Source: Rotaria macrura
Lineage: Eukaryota > Rotifera > Eurotatoria > Philodinida > Philodinidae
DNA: 64,000 nt
Assembly (NCBI GenBank): GCA_900239685.1
Contig: OENT01000373.1
Coordinates: 62,001 to 126,000 of the forward strand
Direction: 5' to 3'
Each line of letters starts with the position of its first letter. The first letter of the stretch is position 1. The translations under genes were made by a program, and so were the position numbers. Of the stretch, positions 36,374-50,760 are shown piece by piece. The notes under the pieces were generated by a model. It had not been told where the DNA came from and made no database searches. It saw only the letters and a program-made list of their open reading frames with translations.

Positions 36374-39300
36374 ATGACAATGAGCCATGGCGATGCTCAA
36401 GGTCAGTATTTTGTTTTCTCCCTATTAATTAAATTTTGCTGTTGTTTTCTATCTATATTTGCATTGTTTAATTCAAGGGGAAATCGTCAAATTACAACAA
36501 CATCTTCTGCTTCTTCGAGAAGAATATGTCAAACTTCAGCAAAGATATAAAAATTTAGAAAAAAATTATAATATTCTTAATGTTACAACGAAACTTGATC
36601 AAGATTCTTTTGTATATCGTTTACTTAAAACAGTAGCTGAATTGTTTAACCGTGAACTATACAGGTAAACACAATATGATCGAATTGAATCAAAGAAAAA
36701 ATAGGAAAACATATTTTAAAATATATTTTCTTCGCAGTGATATTTCCATTAAACTTGATGGAGAAACTTTATATGGACATCGATTTATTCTAGCAGCACG
36801 TAGTCTTAAATGGGGTTCAGAAGAATTAGACGGCATAACCGAACTAGATCTATCAGGTAAATATAATAATTTGGTTTTCTTTTCCCTAGAAAGAAAGATG
36901 ATTATTTCTTTGTCGTTTTTGTTACTTAGACATTCCATACGATGTCGGATTTCAATTAATGAAATGGGTTTATACGGATGAAATTGTTGAAAAACAAAAT
37001 GAAGATTTTCTTTTAACTTTGATGGAAATAGCAAAACGTTTCGAATTAAAAGAACTAATCGATCAGTTCGTATAATTTATTAGAATCGGGGCAACTCAAT
37101 TCAAGTTCAGAAACAAAAAAGAAAACATCAGAATTTCATAAATATAATAGTGCGATGTCGTCCTTTTTTTGCTCTTTTATGAGTCATCAGTCAAGTTTCG
37201 TGTTTAGAAGTACTCCTATATATTTAGTATTTCTCAAATGAATAAATTCCCTTTAGGATATCTATCTCATTTTGAGCTAGAATACAAAATGATTCTGCAT
37301 GATCATTCTATTGAAAAGAAAATTTTTCTAACCATCGATTTATTTTTGAAGCGAAAGAATTTGCATCGTATATAACCTAATGAATAATCAATGTCTTGAA
37401 AAAAGCATTTTTGATATATTCATTATTAATGTTATCGCATTGTTATTCGATGAAACTTTTCTTCAAAACGACATCCACAGTTATCGTAGGAAATAAAATG
37501 CTTTGAAATTCGGTTTGAAAACTCTATTCAGAAGCTTGTTTCAATGGAAAACAATACTTTAAAAGTTTCATATGCTTAACTTATCTCTATTCTAAATTAC
37601 AACTGAAAATATCAATAAATATTTCTGATCATTCATGAAAATAGCGAACAGTTTTGAATTGTTTCTTACAGAAGAGTTGTTCAATTGAAAAGTCTAAATT
37701 TTCCACAATAAGCTAATCTTGTTAGAATCTTTATCGATCTAAATTTGTGCTTGGAATTTCAAAGTAGACCATGACATCCAATAATGTATGTGTTAACTCG
37801 AACTATTTTCTTGGTATTTATACTTCATTAGACTCTCTATGAATTACATAGTTTTCGGTTACAAGTATTTGGAAACCTAAAGAAGTTCGTTCATGAAATG
37901 ATAGTGATTAAGAAACGTTGAACTGATTACTTTCATCAGTAACAAGAGTAGTATTTGATGTTGGCACAATCTTTATCAGGAATTGCTTTGACAATTTTCA
38001 ATATAACAAAACATTCTTTCAGCTTCGTTTCAAAATGGCTATTGAATAGTATCGAATCCGTTTAGGTCCATATTCGTGTAAAGTATTGTTTCGAAATCCT
38101 CTTTTTATGATATAATCCATGAGTTGAGTTGCCCACGTCAGATACATTCTTATGTACAATATACATATATATATATCTTTGGTGTGTATAGGTGTGAAGT
38201 TGCATTAATATCAGCTGTCAATGTTTGTAACTGTTTGAAATTCTATAAAATAGCTGAAGAAATTAATGCGTCAGTTTTACAAACGCATTGCAGTCAATTA
38301 ATTAGTACACATTGGGTAGAACATTTAAATTTGAAATTTATTTTATGGTTTTCTATGAACTATAAATTTAGACGGATTTTACAAGTGAAGATTTTCAATA
38401 TTTATCGGCACCCATGACCTATAACTTATTCAAAGAGAAAACAAAATATCCGCTTCATCAAGCCATACGAATGAAACGTGAAGATGTTCTTTTTCTTTAT
38501 TTGATTGACAATGATGAAAATGTAAGATGAAAAAAACAATCAGAAGATACGATATAGTTACGCTTCTTTCTTACACTATTTGACTTTTAGTTAGAACAAC
38601 GTGTTAATGAAAGCGATGATCAAAATGAATTAGCACTTGAATTAGCATTAAAAACAAAACAAGATAGTATGGCAGAAAATCTTGTTCGTCACAAGGCAGA
38701 TATCAATCATGTTGATAATAAGAATCAAACATTACTTCATTTAGCCATTAAACGAAGTATACTTTTATAAATCCGTCATTTTTCTTAATTTTTCATTGCA
38801 TTACTGTAATCAATAATTTTTAGATGATGAACACACAGCAACTTTTCTCATTAAACATTCATGTTTACTTGATCATCAAACAAATATTTCACATGAAACA
38901 CCGTTACATTTACTTAGTAGCCTTAATCCTTTTGAAATTTCATCAGATACTATGGCTGGTATGTGTCGCGTTGCACAATTAATACTGGAACATGGTGCTG
39001 ATACGAATAAGAAGGATGCACAAGGAAATACTTGTCTACATCGAGCTATACTAGCTAATAATATGAATGTGTTTCAAGAATTATTAAAATCACCTAATAT
39101 ATCACTAGATGAAAGAAATATGGCTGATCATGTACCACTGTGGCTTGCTCTTCAACAAGCTGAACAAATGCGTAAGTCGATAAATCGAACGTTTAGATCA
39201 TTTCTAATTGAGTGGTACTTGAGAATAGATACATTAGTTGAGAGTTAACATAATGTCTCAAATAAACTGGGAACATTCGGAAAATAGTACTTCAGTCATT

Positions 39301-42300
39301 CGCTTACTCCTATAGTTTACTGCAGTTCTTTCAATTGGCTGCTAGTTTTGTAGAACAAATTATTTTTGAATTCAAAAGTCGAACATGATCTTTTTTTCAT
39401 TTTTTAGAACTATTATTAAAAAAAAAACAAGCATAAATCGTCTCAAGTCATTGAATTCTTTGAAGACACTTAGAATTCAGAGAAAACATATTTAGTATTC
39501 GTTTGCAGACGATCTAATGGTGTAAGCATTTTCTTCGTTGCCTAAAACTATCTACTAGAAAATCTGAAGTTTGACTGTAACACTGATTTCTGTCTAGTTT
39601 AATTAATAGTCATATTTCTCTCAAAAAGATAGGTTGGTATGAGATAAATACTTTTCCATATACATAAAACATCGACAAAAATAATATTAAATATTCATAC
39701 ATATGATAATGAATGTAAAATTCAAGTTCTAATGCGAATAGATTCTTATTCTGTGCAAATAAATTCTCAATACGAAAGTTATTATCACGATAGCTTGTAT
39801 CATGAAGTCAAAATAGAATTAGCATGCATGTTTTCTTATATTAAATTATTCGCAAAAAAACTCACTTAACTTCGTTTTATTTAACGTCTAGTGATCGTCG
39901 AATCGTAGCACTGAAAACAACTCGATAATTTTTCAGGAGACGTCATTGCAACATTCAATGGACGATTTTGAGATTGAATGTAAAAGTAATTGTGCCAAGA
40001 AATTCGACATAGATTTTCCTATTTCAAATGAACATTTACAGTTGAATCCGTGTGTTAAAAAGACCAGACTGTATCCATAAAAAAGTAGATGTAATAATTC
40101 AAAGGTAGTCGACAGATATATATCATACGTGATCTCGTTCAATCTCACTGAATAGTTTGAAGACTTAGAAAATAGATGTTCAATTTACTCTTAATTTATA
40201 TTTAGATTTGGACTTTAATAGTGAAACATTTGCTGGTTTACTTTTTCAACGTGGTGCAAGCATAGATGCCATTGATCCATTAGTAAATGATTCTCTTCTA
40301 CATAAATGTGCTCGTCATCATTATCAATCCGCTGGCATTTATTTAATAGAACAAGGTGCTCAGATTAATCATATGAATAAACAAGGTGAAACGGCATTAC
40401 ATTTAACATCACAGTTTGGATTAGAAAAATTAACCAATTCCTTATTGGTACACGGTGCTAATCCAAATATTCAAACCTACATAACGGCAACATTGGCCGA
40501 TGAGATTAATATAAATGTTGGCCTCCAAACAGCTATTCATCGTGCTGTGTATGCATCACAAGAACGTATACTTTATACATATATTAATATGCATGGCAAC
40601 ATATCTGATGAAACTCTAAAGCCAAATTTTAATTTACAAGATGAACATGGTCAAAGTGTTTTTTCTCTAACACTTTGGATGAATATGTTGACAATGGCCA
40701 AACAATTATTACAAAATGGTTACGCAGAAATAAATATTACTGATACAGAACAAACACCATTGTTAGCGCAAGCAATAATGAAACAAAATGTTCCAGCAGC
40801 TCTCTTTCTACTTGAACAACATGTAGATGTCAATGAAAAAACACATGATCTATGTCCAATACAACTTGCTGTTCAATATCATTTACCATCAGTTGTTGAA
40901 GCACTTTGTCGAAACAATGTTAATACGAATGTTGTTGATGAAAATGGAAATAGTGTTCTATGGAATGCATTAGATTCTGGTCAAGAAGATATTGCAACAA
41001 TACTTGTGAAATTTGGTTGTGATAGTACACAGTATGCTGTATCTATTTACATTGATTTATAGAAAATCGAGAATTTTTCCTGTTCGATATCTATTTCGTA
41101 TCCCTCATAAAGTAGAGATACATCTAAGAATTTTTCTCTGAAGGAATATCCAACTTCTCTAATCATTGCGATCAGTGTAATCAACAGATTCAAATGAGTT
41201 CGGAAATTAAACTATTTATTTCAGCAGGTTGATTTTTATTGCACGAGTTCACAAAATAGAACTGAACGAACCTGATTCTGGAATATTTTCAATCGAAATT
41301 AGTTTCTTCCCAGTGAATGTTTATGAGGAAGTTTTTCCAGATTAGTAAACATTGACAAGCGCATCAAATTCACTATGTTATTTTTTAAACTTGATTTCAA
41401 AAAGCAAATTCTCTTGAGAGATAGATATTCCTTCAGAGTTTATCGTAAATCTTTTTCAATTCTTCCAATTACAGATTCGTATAGTTATTAGATAAATAAC
41501 ATGTCGTTTGAGATGTTCTCCGTTTAAATATAGTTCAAGTGTTACTATAGACTTATCGTTCTCGACTGGACATTATATACTGTTGAATATTTATATAAAA
41601 TTTTTCATTGATAGATGGTCAAATGGACCTGATAATTGTCGACAAACTCTATTGCATCGATCGATCGATGAAAACAATGAAAGTGTTGCTTGTTTTTTGA
41701 TACGAAGGTATAACAATATTAAGTAATATGTTTTTCAATTGAGATTTCATCTGATATCTGTTTTCAGTGGTTGTGATATTAATTCGCCTCGTCAAGTTGG
41801 TCTAAATGGTGAAGCACCTGACATATGTAAAACTCTCGAAAGTCCTTTACATTTAGGTAATATCGAAGAAAAACTCTTCTTCTTCTTCTTCTTTCACATT
41901 AAATTTCTTGTAGCTTGTCAATGGGGTCTTGAAAGAATTGTTTCAGCATTGATCGAAAATCATGCTGATATTAATAAAAAAGTATTTTTCATTTGAAACT
42001 ACGATACTTCACTAAATAATATTTATTTTAAGGATGCCGAAGGAAATACACCTCTTCATGTTGCAATTATTAATCAACATATAAATATCATCAATCTATT
42101 GATTCGTGCACCAAATTTAGATCTTTCGATTCGTAATAAACAGAATCAAACACCATTCGCTTGTTCGATCGTATCCAAGAATAATGAAGCAGCTAATCTC
42201 ATTTTAAAACGCGAACCAAAAGCAGCTGATCAAGTAAAAACTGACCAAAACTCTGTCTGGACTTTTTTCAACGCGTGCAAAATGTGTTCTCTCTTTTTAG

Positions 42301-44896
42301 CTCGATAATAAAGGTCGAAATTTTCTTCATATCGCTGTACAAAATGGAGACATAGAAAGTGTTCTATTTTTATTAACGGTTCATGTTAATGTGAATAATC
42401 GAGTTGATGATGTCAATCAATTGACTCCACTTCATCTATGTGTACAAACAGGCAATGAAATTATTCTCAGAAATTTAGTAAGAATATTCTGTTGTCTTTG
42501 ACCACATCGCTAATGGCTCTCTGCATACTTTTTTAGCTACTAGCTGGAGCTAATATTAATGATGTAACTGGAAATCGTCATTCTGCTTTACATATTGCTT
42601 CAGAAAACAATCGTGGTGGTATTTGTAGTATTCTTATAGAAAATCATATTCAAGCCAATCTAGTTGATTCGAACCATAATACTGGTATGTAGAAGATTTA
42701 TTTATACATTATTTGACTGATTGAACACAATCAAAGATGTGACAAAATTTGCTCTTTTGTGAAATTAATTGTAATAAAAGAAAACATTTCCAATTCTTAA
42801 AACGATATCGAAAAGAAAGTGTGCCATGATCGATGGTACTCTTCAATGTTGTATTGTGTATTATTTGGTTTTATGATGTAACTCTTTCATAGCTAGTGTT
42901 CATATTAGAATCTATTCTATCTTCGTAGGATATCAGATTGAACTTAAAAAATTAATTTTCTTCACATCATCAAGCAAATTTCGATGAAATAATCAAACAT
43001 AAGAGTAGACTAAGCGCTCTGTATCGTTTTTCGTAGGATTTTACTGTCAAATATAATATAACCTTCAAAGTTTCAAGTATAATTTTCGCAGCCCCACACA
43101 CTTAATCATGTTCTATAGTTTCTTTTAGTTGTTTTGCTTTTCTCAAGCAAATTGCTTTTTTTTTGTCATCTTGAATTGCATATGTGCATTCAATTAAAAA
43201 GATTAAAAAAAAGACTGTAGAACGTTGTGAACACAGTAAATGAGAGGCTAAAATGAACTATTCGTATTCAATTAAAATGTGACTATAACCTGTATAAGCG
43301 AACTAAATAGAGTAGACTCTCTTCAAGTGAATAGCTACTCGTGATGAGTGATGAATTTTAATTTCTACTAGTAGTTAGATCACTAATGGCAATGACAATA
43401 ATTATTTTAATGACTAATGTTTTACTACTCATATTAGTAATAAGAAAAAGAGTAGTATGCTTATAGGAATAGATTTCACATCGTATTCACAACACATTTC
43501 ATAGTGATTTATACAAAAAAACATATTCATTTTTTCCCCATAGAATACACTTATTCCCATGAAAGAAAACAATGATTCGAACTTTGACATTAACAAAAAC
43601 AATCCGAATAGATTATCAAATGTCATTGAAAAGCAAGTGCAAATGCATGCATGTCGTCATATCAAAAGCAACGATAGTAATCAGACAGAACATATGATGA
43701 GCATATTTAGACAATATCGATGATAGAAAGATGAAACAAGTTTCAATTCGATTAAAAGGAAAAGAAACAGAATTCTATGCAATCAAACTTGCAAAAATTT
43801 ATCTTTATGTACGACATTATTAGCTGAAACGATGCCAATCATTTGACTTAGCAACGATTTCATTAGATCATACTACATAAACGTTCAGAAATCTAACTTT
43901 TTCAAGAGTTTCCACACTTGAATTTTGTATGCATCATGTAGAGTATCAAAAAAGCGTCCGAATTCGATAATATGTGGTCAATAGTCTTGTGTCTATTCCA
44001 TGTTCTTTTTATTAAGCACTTCATTTGGCTGTGCAACATGGTCATCTAGATGTTGCCCGTCGTTTATTATCTGAATCGGATGTTGATGTATTTACACCGA
44101 ATGCTAAGTAAGATGACAGCTTCTTTTATTTTCGTCGTCTGTATTCATACATTTCATTTGTCTAGAGGAATGAATTGTCTTCATGTTTTGGCATCCAATA
44201 GTAGAGAAAATGCACATTTAATATTTGCTATTTTACAAGAATTTCATCCTAAGTTTCCTCTTGACATTCAAGATGGACAAGGAAATACAGGTTTGTTCGA
44301 CAAGTGATGGATATTTTTTTTTTGATTTTTCATTCATAACAATAATTTAGCACTTGTATTGGCATATAAAAATGGGCATGGTCAACTATCTCGAGCACTG
44401 GTTACAGCTGGTGCTAATTTAAGTATTTGTAATCATGATTCATTGTCAATATTTACTATGCCAGCTGCAAGTAAAGCTCTATTAGTTAATATTCTTGGTA
44501 CGTATGTATTGAGATGGTCTATTGTTAACTGAAGATCTATCCGATCTGAATTCAAAAATATTGAATGCAACAGATTCAGTACTTGAGTTTGTTCTATTTA
44601 AATAGATATTATTCCGCGCGAACCTCCATGGGGCGACAGTGAAACATGCTTAGAATGTGGAATAAAATTCACTATTACGAATCGAAGACATCATTGGTTA
44701 GCATTTTCCCTCGTACTTTTTCTAGATTTTTTATGCAGATAAATTTTATTCTTGTAGCCGACATTGTGGCCGAGTTTTATGTAAAAGATGTTCTCCTAAT
44801 GAGTTACCAATTATGAAATTTAATTTACAGCGACCAGTGAGAGTATGTCAATTATGTACTGATGTATTAACACATGGTGTTAAGGCTGCTCGATAA
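36374..44896 (+). CDS. ANKFY1: Rabankyrin-5: BTB, ankyrin repeats and FYVE finger (20 exons)
   Basis: Rabankyrin-5 is a Rab5 effector on early endosomes and macropinosomes; its FYVE finger binds PI3P. Exons: 36374-36401, 36478-36664, 36738-36856, 36930-37065, 38192-38315, 38372-38521, 38591-38756, 38824-39171, 40206-41031, 41615-41707, 41768-41856, 41914-41981, 42033-42233, 42301-42477, 42537-42684, 44017-44107, 44166-44290, 44351-44497, 44606-44696 and 44758-44896. They code 1150 aa (human 1169). An N-terminal coiled coil (LLLLREEYVKLQQRY) leads into a BTB domain at about 70-160 (YGHRFILAARS, WVYTDEI), then a BACK-like link. More than fifteen ankyrin repeats follow (GETALHLTSQFGLE, GNTPLHVAI, LTPLHLCVQTGNE). 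The FYVE finger is at about 1078-1145, with the PI3P motif RRHHCR and paired CxxC zinc ligands. The start Met gives the correct phase through the 28-nt first exon. Four introns are 0.58-1.33 kb, the rest mostly 50-110 bp. Confidence 0.97.
37066..38191 (+). other. ANKFY1 intron of 1126 bp with a weak donor
   Basis: Splits the BTB/BACK region. The donor is GTTCGT rather than GTAAG-like. It is the only one that keeps frame with the acceptor TATAG before 38192 (Gln codon CA plus G, then CysGlu). No feature was found inside; a (TA)n run precedes the acceptor. Confidence 0.75.
39172..40205 (+). other. ANKFY1 intron of 1034 bp
   Basis: Donor GTAAGT after GlnMet-C, acceptor TTTAG before the LDFNSETFAG exon. 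No gene or element was recognised inside. Confidence 0.85.
41032..41614 (+). other. ANKFY1 intron of 583 bp
   Basis: Donor GTATGC after CDSTCA, acceptor GATAG before TGGTCAAATGG; joins GCDSTQ to WSNGPD as in the family. No feature inside. Confidence 0.85.
42685..44016 (+). other. ANKFY1 intron of 1332 bp
   Basis: Donor GTATGT within an ankyrin repeat (SNHNT|A), acceptor TTAAG before CACTTCATTTGG. No coding exon is missing relative to the family at this point. Nothing was recognised inside. Confidence 0.85.
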
Positions 44897-47800
44897 ATGA
44901 TTATGAATCGTGTTCGATATGATTGAAAAAGATCTGATTTCATAAATTTACGGAAGCCTCATGTTATTCTGTTTTACAAAATATACGCTAATTTATAAAA
45001 GAAAAAAAATAACTAGTCAAATCTAAAATGCAAGCATGCTTTTGTGCTTTCTTTATTTCCGATGTTGTGTTCACTTGAATTTTATTGATCGATTTTCTTC
45101 TCTCTGAATATGTCTTAGTTAAAGCAAAGATCTTATTGTATTTATTAAAATTTTCATTTATTCTAATATAAAAATAAATAACATTTGTGATATCTAATTT
45201 TTATTATTAAAATATTTTCCGATTTCACTATTGTAATAGTTTGAACGATGAACATACGAGAAAATTAAAGAAAATTCTCTTATATGCAGTATATCGAATC
45301 AACCCTCAAGCTTCTATTTAGAGTGATACTTCAAATTTGGAAATCCATATACTCTCTTATGTTTTCATGGTACCGTGTTCTCAACACATACGATATTGAA
45401 TGCATAAATTTCCCTATCGATTTCTACTATGCAGATATCTTGTTTTTCTGGCTATAAAATAGTTTAAACTCGAATCTAAGGACTGAACGTAATCGTTGAG
45501 TTTGAGAACGAAGTAGAATGGTATGATCATCGAACTTTTGCTTCAGTGTACTAGAAATATAAGCTGTGCCACTGGCACAAAACAACCTTGATAGAGTGGC
45601 TGTGTAGATAATACACGAGAATAGTTATACGGTATGAATGAAGACAACATGAACGAATTCTACATCTCCTATTTAACATGAAGATCATCATGCATAAATA
45701 GTCAACAAGTCATTTGTATCATGTTTCAATATTGTTGAAACTTCTATAACACAAACTTATGAATTAAAATAAACATTCTTCAATCGTATCATTTGAACGA
45801 TATTCAATAAACTATCTATTTCATTTCCATGCTATCTTCATTGACATCGATCATAACTACTCTAACCACCATTGATTCAGAAATGAATCTATGCTACTTC
45901 TTATCAAGGATCTTATTCGAACTTGTCGTTGTACGAAAAACTTTATAGAAGTAACCTATATGTGCTAAACATCATCGAATAGATATCAATCGACATGAAT
46001 TTTGTCATATTTCTCATGGTTAACTTATAATAAGAGTAATGTTCATTCAAACCCAAAAACTTGTCAATAGCATAAATAAGTCGTGTACTTAACTGTTTTC
46101 ATCCGTTTAAACATGAATAAATTCTTTGAGTTTATTTTTTGAAGATATTTAAAATTGTTCTTTCAAACGACTGAAGAATCAATTGATACGGTAACAATAT
46201 ACACTTTTATTAAGAAAAAAAAACCTCCATTCAGTTTTTGTCTATTCTTTGTTGGATTGTTCGCAATGAATATACAATAGAGTTCAGATGCAAGATCCGT
46301 TGATATTCTCTGTATGAACTGTAATTTTTGTTCGCATGTAGTAGTTTCAAGCGAAGAAAATACATTCTTTACTACTAATTATAATCGAAGTCATAGTTAC
46401 CATCACAAGTGCAGCCATCCAATGAAAAAGCACTCGTTATAGTGACCAATTTCTAAAAAGTAAAATTGATAGTACAAATTAAAATTTACTAACCAAGGAT
46501 GAAAAAGCAAAATAATCTTCTCCTCGATGTCGTTCAATTAGACTATAGCACAATGACAGCCTAAACGAAGACACATGTGTTTTAAAAAAAAGCCTCTATT
46601 TCCATTGTTTTACTTCATTATTAAAACAAGTAACAGAGATCATTTCGAATTTGTTCAAAGAAAGTGATACTATTATGGCACCCATCGTCAATTGCAAACC
46701 AGGATTGTTTGACTTCTCTACAAGATGATGATGTTGAAAAGTTTTCGTTTTATTGAGTACTAGATTGAATATACATAAATATTCTACATAGTAGAATTAT
46801 GCTGATTATCTGGGCAATAATTTGGCCAACTAATGAAACATGTGATATGGATCTTGTCAAACATATATACGTAGGCTACTTTCGTTTAAAACTGCGCTTT
46901 GCTCATCAATGCTCATAATAATATGACTTTTCTCATCAATTTTTTATAGCAAAGAATACGTTTTATCTAGTTGTCCTATGCTACTGTTGTATTACTGATT
47001 GTTTTCAAAGTTACTATGAAGATATGTAGTCATAGGATTGAACTGAAACGTTCAAAAGTGTATATTTAACAAAGAGATAAACGCTTTAATCAAATTCTGA
47101 GAATGACAACATTCAAAACAAGATTCTGAAAATGTTTTCCGTTACATTCAATGTGAACCCATGAAACGGAATTACAATCTTATCATCGTCTAAATTAGAT
47201 AGTACATAGTAGTAGTTGTACTCTCAATATTGAATATTCTGGTTTTTTTTTAAATAAATTATTTGAAGAAAAACTTATTCGTATAGTAAATGTCTTTTAT
47301 TAATACACACATTAGAAAAGACGAGAATCTTTCTACTTTTTCGATGATTAATTAGTGTTAATTATACTTCAATACTCCTAGAATAACATTCTGTTTAAGT
47401 GTTTTTCAAAAAGAACAGCACACTGTACTTTTTAATTAATATTTTATATAAGGGTTGTCTGGGAGCTGATGAAAAGAATAATTGCTCAAAGAGTTCCGCA
47501 GTTAAGAACAATGTTCAAATAATATTTCGATTGCACGAGATATGAACGAGAAAAATGATAGCTTTTTCTGAGGACATGATCAACGTGGGAATAGCTCACT
47601 TATTCTTTACGAAAAATTCTCAAGTTCTAAAATCGTACATAAAACTTGATCGAAAACGTGTTTACATGTCCAACGATGCAGTTAAAACAATTGTTCAAAA
47701 TGTTTCGACTTTTCGAAATTTGAAGAACTTGTTTTTTGTTTTGTTTTATTTTAGTCCTTAATCAATCTAGTACATGTGTGATTACATCTATTAGCCTTAG

Positions 47801-50760
47801 AAAAATCGATCAATACACTACTATAGTAGTAGAATAAATTTTTAGATATCTTATTACTTTTTATCACTTGATGAAACTCGTCGTTTTATTGAACATCACT
47901 GATAAGAAAATTTATCAGACAAAAAAAAGGCGGAATAATTCATTTTTGCAACATGAAATGTAGAAAAAAAACAAATACTTTTCTGATTAGTTGTCACCAT
48001 ATATCATCATTTGATATTTATTACAGAGTAGAGATAGTTAGTCAGATTTCAAAACCGCCCAGTACCGCCTAACATTGAGATGACACTCGAATTTGCTTTG
48101 ACAAGAGTAACACGACATTCGATGATTTCTACCATTTTATTAACGCTCCACTCTTTTCTTCTTTAATGACATGATTACATCAATGGAAGATAGCAATTTG
48201 AATAATCTTCTTTTTTTCTTTTATTTAGTAATAGTCTTTATATTTTATCTGATCAAAATTAAATTGAAACGAGGAACGATAATTGATATATCTTTGTTCA
48301 CAGTGAAGCCCCTTGGATTCTATGTCGAGCTGTGTGAAATAAACTAGAAATCACCGATGAATTTCATACAAGATATTAATAGACAACAGTCTTTGTCAAT
48401 ATAAACCGTTCCGGTGTTACTATGTCGCACAAAAATATAAGATTATTTTACACTTCCATATTAGACTAATACCTCTTCGAGTATATTCATTGTCAAGTAA
48501 ACAACTCACTACATTGATTGTTTTACAGTTCGAACTAATTTAATGGCTCATCTAAATTCGACGAAGTTATGAATACTTCGATCGTGACATATGAACTATT
48601 AGTTTCTTGCATTCGAGATATAGGATTCGCACAATAGTTTTAGAACCGATATCTCTCTTGTATCTCATCTCGTTTCCCTTCTCAGAAACATCGATTTATC
48701 TTATCTCTATTTGAACTCTAGTGTACAATAAGCATATCATGTAGATAATGTTATGTGCATGTTTCAGATACTGTCAATACTCCGTTCTCATGATAGAAGT
48801 GTGCTAATCGTGTCGATGTTACATTTCTCATTCAAATGGATAGATTCAATATTTGTATTTGATAGGACAAGTGAATCAAGTGATGTGAAACTTCGTCAAG
48901 GAACTAGTCTTGTTCAAGTATAACACGTCTCTGTGAAGTTTCGATTCGATAATGGATTAAAAGTCACTAGAGTAGTCAAATATCTATCTCAGTTACATAA
49001 TGAAAACAGGAATTTTTATTTTCTCTGGATCACAACTCGCATAAATCTACATGATGTAAAGTCTGAATTTAGAAGTGGTTCATTAGTCACAACACTTCCG
49101 TCATTGATCGATTGAAAAATTTACTAGTTGACCGCTTTTAATAGCATTCTTTTTATGAGCAAATGTTTAGCAGATCAGCTAACTCATTCTACGAACATCA
49201 TCCATAAGACAATGACAAATACTGAAATAAAACACAAACTAAAATGCGCATATTCTTAGACAGCATTCAATGAAATATTCAAACTAAAAATGATTTATAA
49301 ATTTTTCAGACATTAGTGAATTTGATGAATAAAATTTTAAAGATTGATATCCTAAATGTTGTTAAAGAGCTTCTTAGAAATTTTTAGTATCCAAATAAAA
49401 TTGAATCCATAGATCAAAATCATAAGATTAAATAAACTTGAGGAAAAACAATTAGTTTCCTAAGTATATTTCTTCAGTTAAATTATCACAAAGGCAATAA
49501 TCAGTTTGTTTTCATAGATTAACTATAGGTGAGATTCGATGTGAACGAATTTGAAAATATAACAAAGATATCTTAGGAAAATTTCATTCTTATTCATATA
49601 ACACATACAATGAATTCTTTTTGGAAGGATACCATCATTACGGCTAAAGCATTCAATACAATAAATTCAACTTGTTTGTAACAACAAAAACTAGAACTGG
49701 TATTGATTTTTAATCTTTATCGAATTAACAATGGTAAGTTGTTCAATTTGACGATCACTATTACCTTTGAATTATCGAAACCATATAGATCCAAAGGATT
49801 TTGTCGTATTTTTTTTAAAATTTAAAATTATTAATTCTTTGGATTTTGCATCGAATCTTGTATTTTTTTGATTTATCATCAATCGAACAATCTATTTCTG
49901 GAAATCTTAAGTTATCTTGTTCGTTCTTCTCGTGAAAGAAGAATATCAAATCTGCTGTTGTATATGATGCAAGGAAGAAGGATACTGTTTTATTATTGTT
50001 ATATCTAAAGATAGAAATAATAATATAATTTGAACTATTAACAAGAATCCTATACTCGTTCTAACCTGTTGATGTAAAGATTCTCACTCGAGAATTTAAA
50101 AATTACAGTTACTGACGAAGATCATAGAGTTATTTTAAAAACTACTATCGTAGTAAAGTTTTAACGACTGCAATGAGTTTCGGATATAAACTCTTGTCTA
50201 TGTTTTCATAATTCAATTCTTTTTAAATCATGCACGTTATATAGTCTTGAAAGAGGTTTATTTATAGAAGACGTGTCTCTCGTTCAGTCAAGACTATCAT
50301 GTTCAAAGGAAAAAGCTCCTCGACATGATAATTTCTATACGATGACTTTATTCAATAGTTAGAAGGCCTAGAACTTTATAAATCATTAGAATTCAATGAT
50401 GATTTAGAAAAAAATAAACTAGCCATGACATTACAGTTAGTTCAAGAGTGACTAATCGTGAATCATATTTCCTTTTTGTTTTATTTTTCATCGTTTCCAA
50501 TGCCTAACAGTTAAACCGATGAATATTAATTAAAAAGAAGAGATATCGGCACAATTTAAAAAACGATCGAAAATGATCCATAATATTATCATTCCATATA
50601 AGAAAAACCTGTTATATTTGTATTCAAACAAAAGAAACGAAACAGAGAAAGGAATGTTTGTGTTACATTACACAGATACAGACAAAGACTAGAATAAACA
50701 AGAATAGAATTGTATGTATACATATATAAAGAAATTTTCATAATTTTTGTTTTGTTAAAT
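44897..50760. other. 5.9-kb gene-free region
   Basis: 3' flank of ANKFY1 and 3' flank of the homeobox gene, convergent. AT-rich with no open frame of coding character. One minus-strand open stretch of 37 codons around 48049-48162 is noted in the findings. No tRNA-like fold or repeat was recognised by eye. Confidence 0.6.

Noticed and set aside
36690..37034. 114-codon minus-strand frame opposite ANKFY1
   Set aside because: Antisense shadow of the BTB-domain exons.
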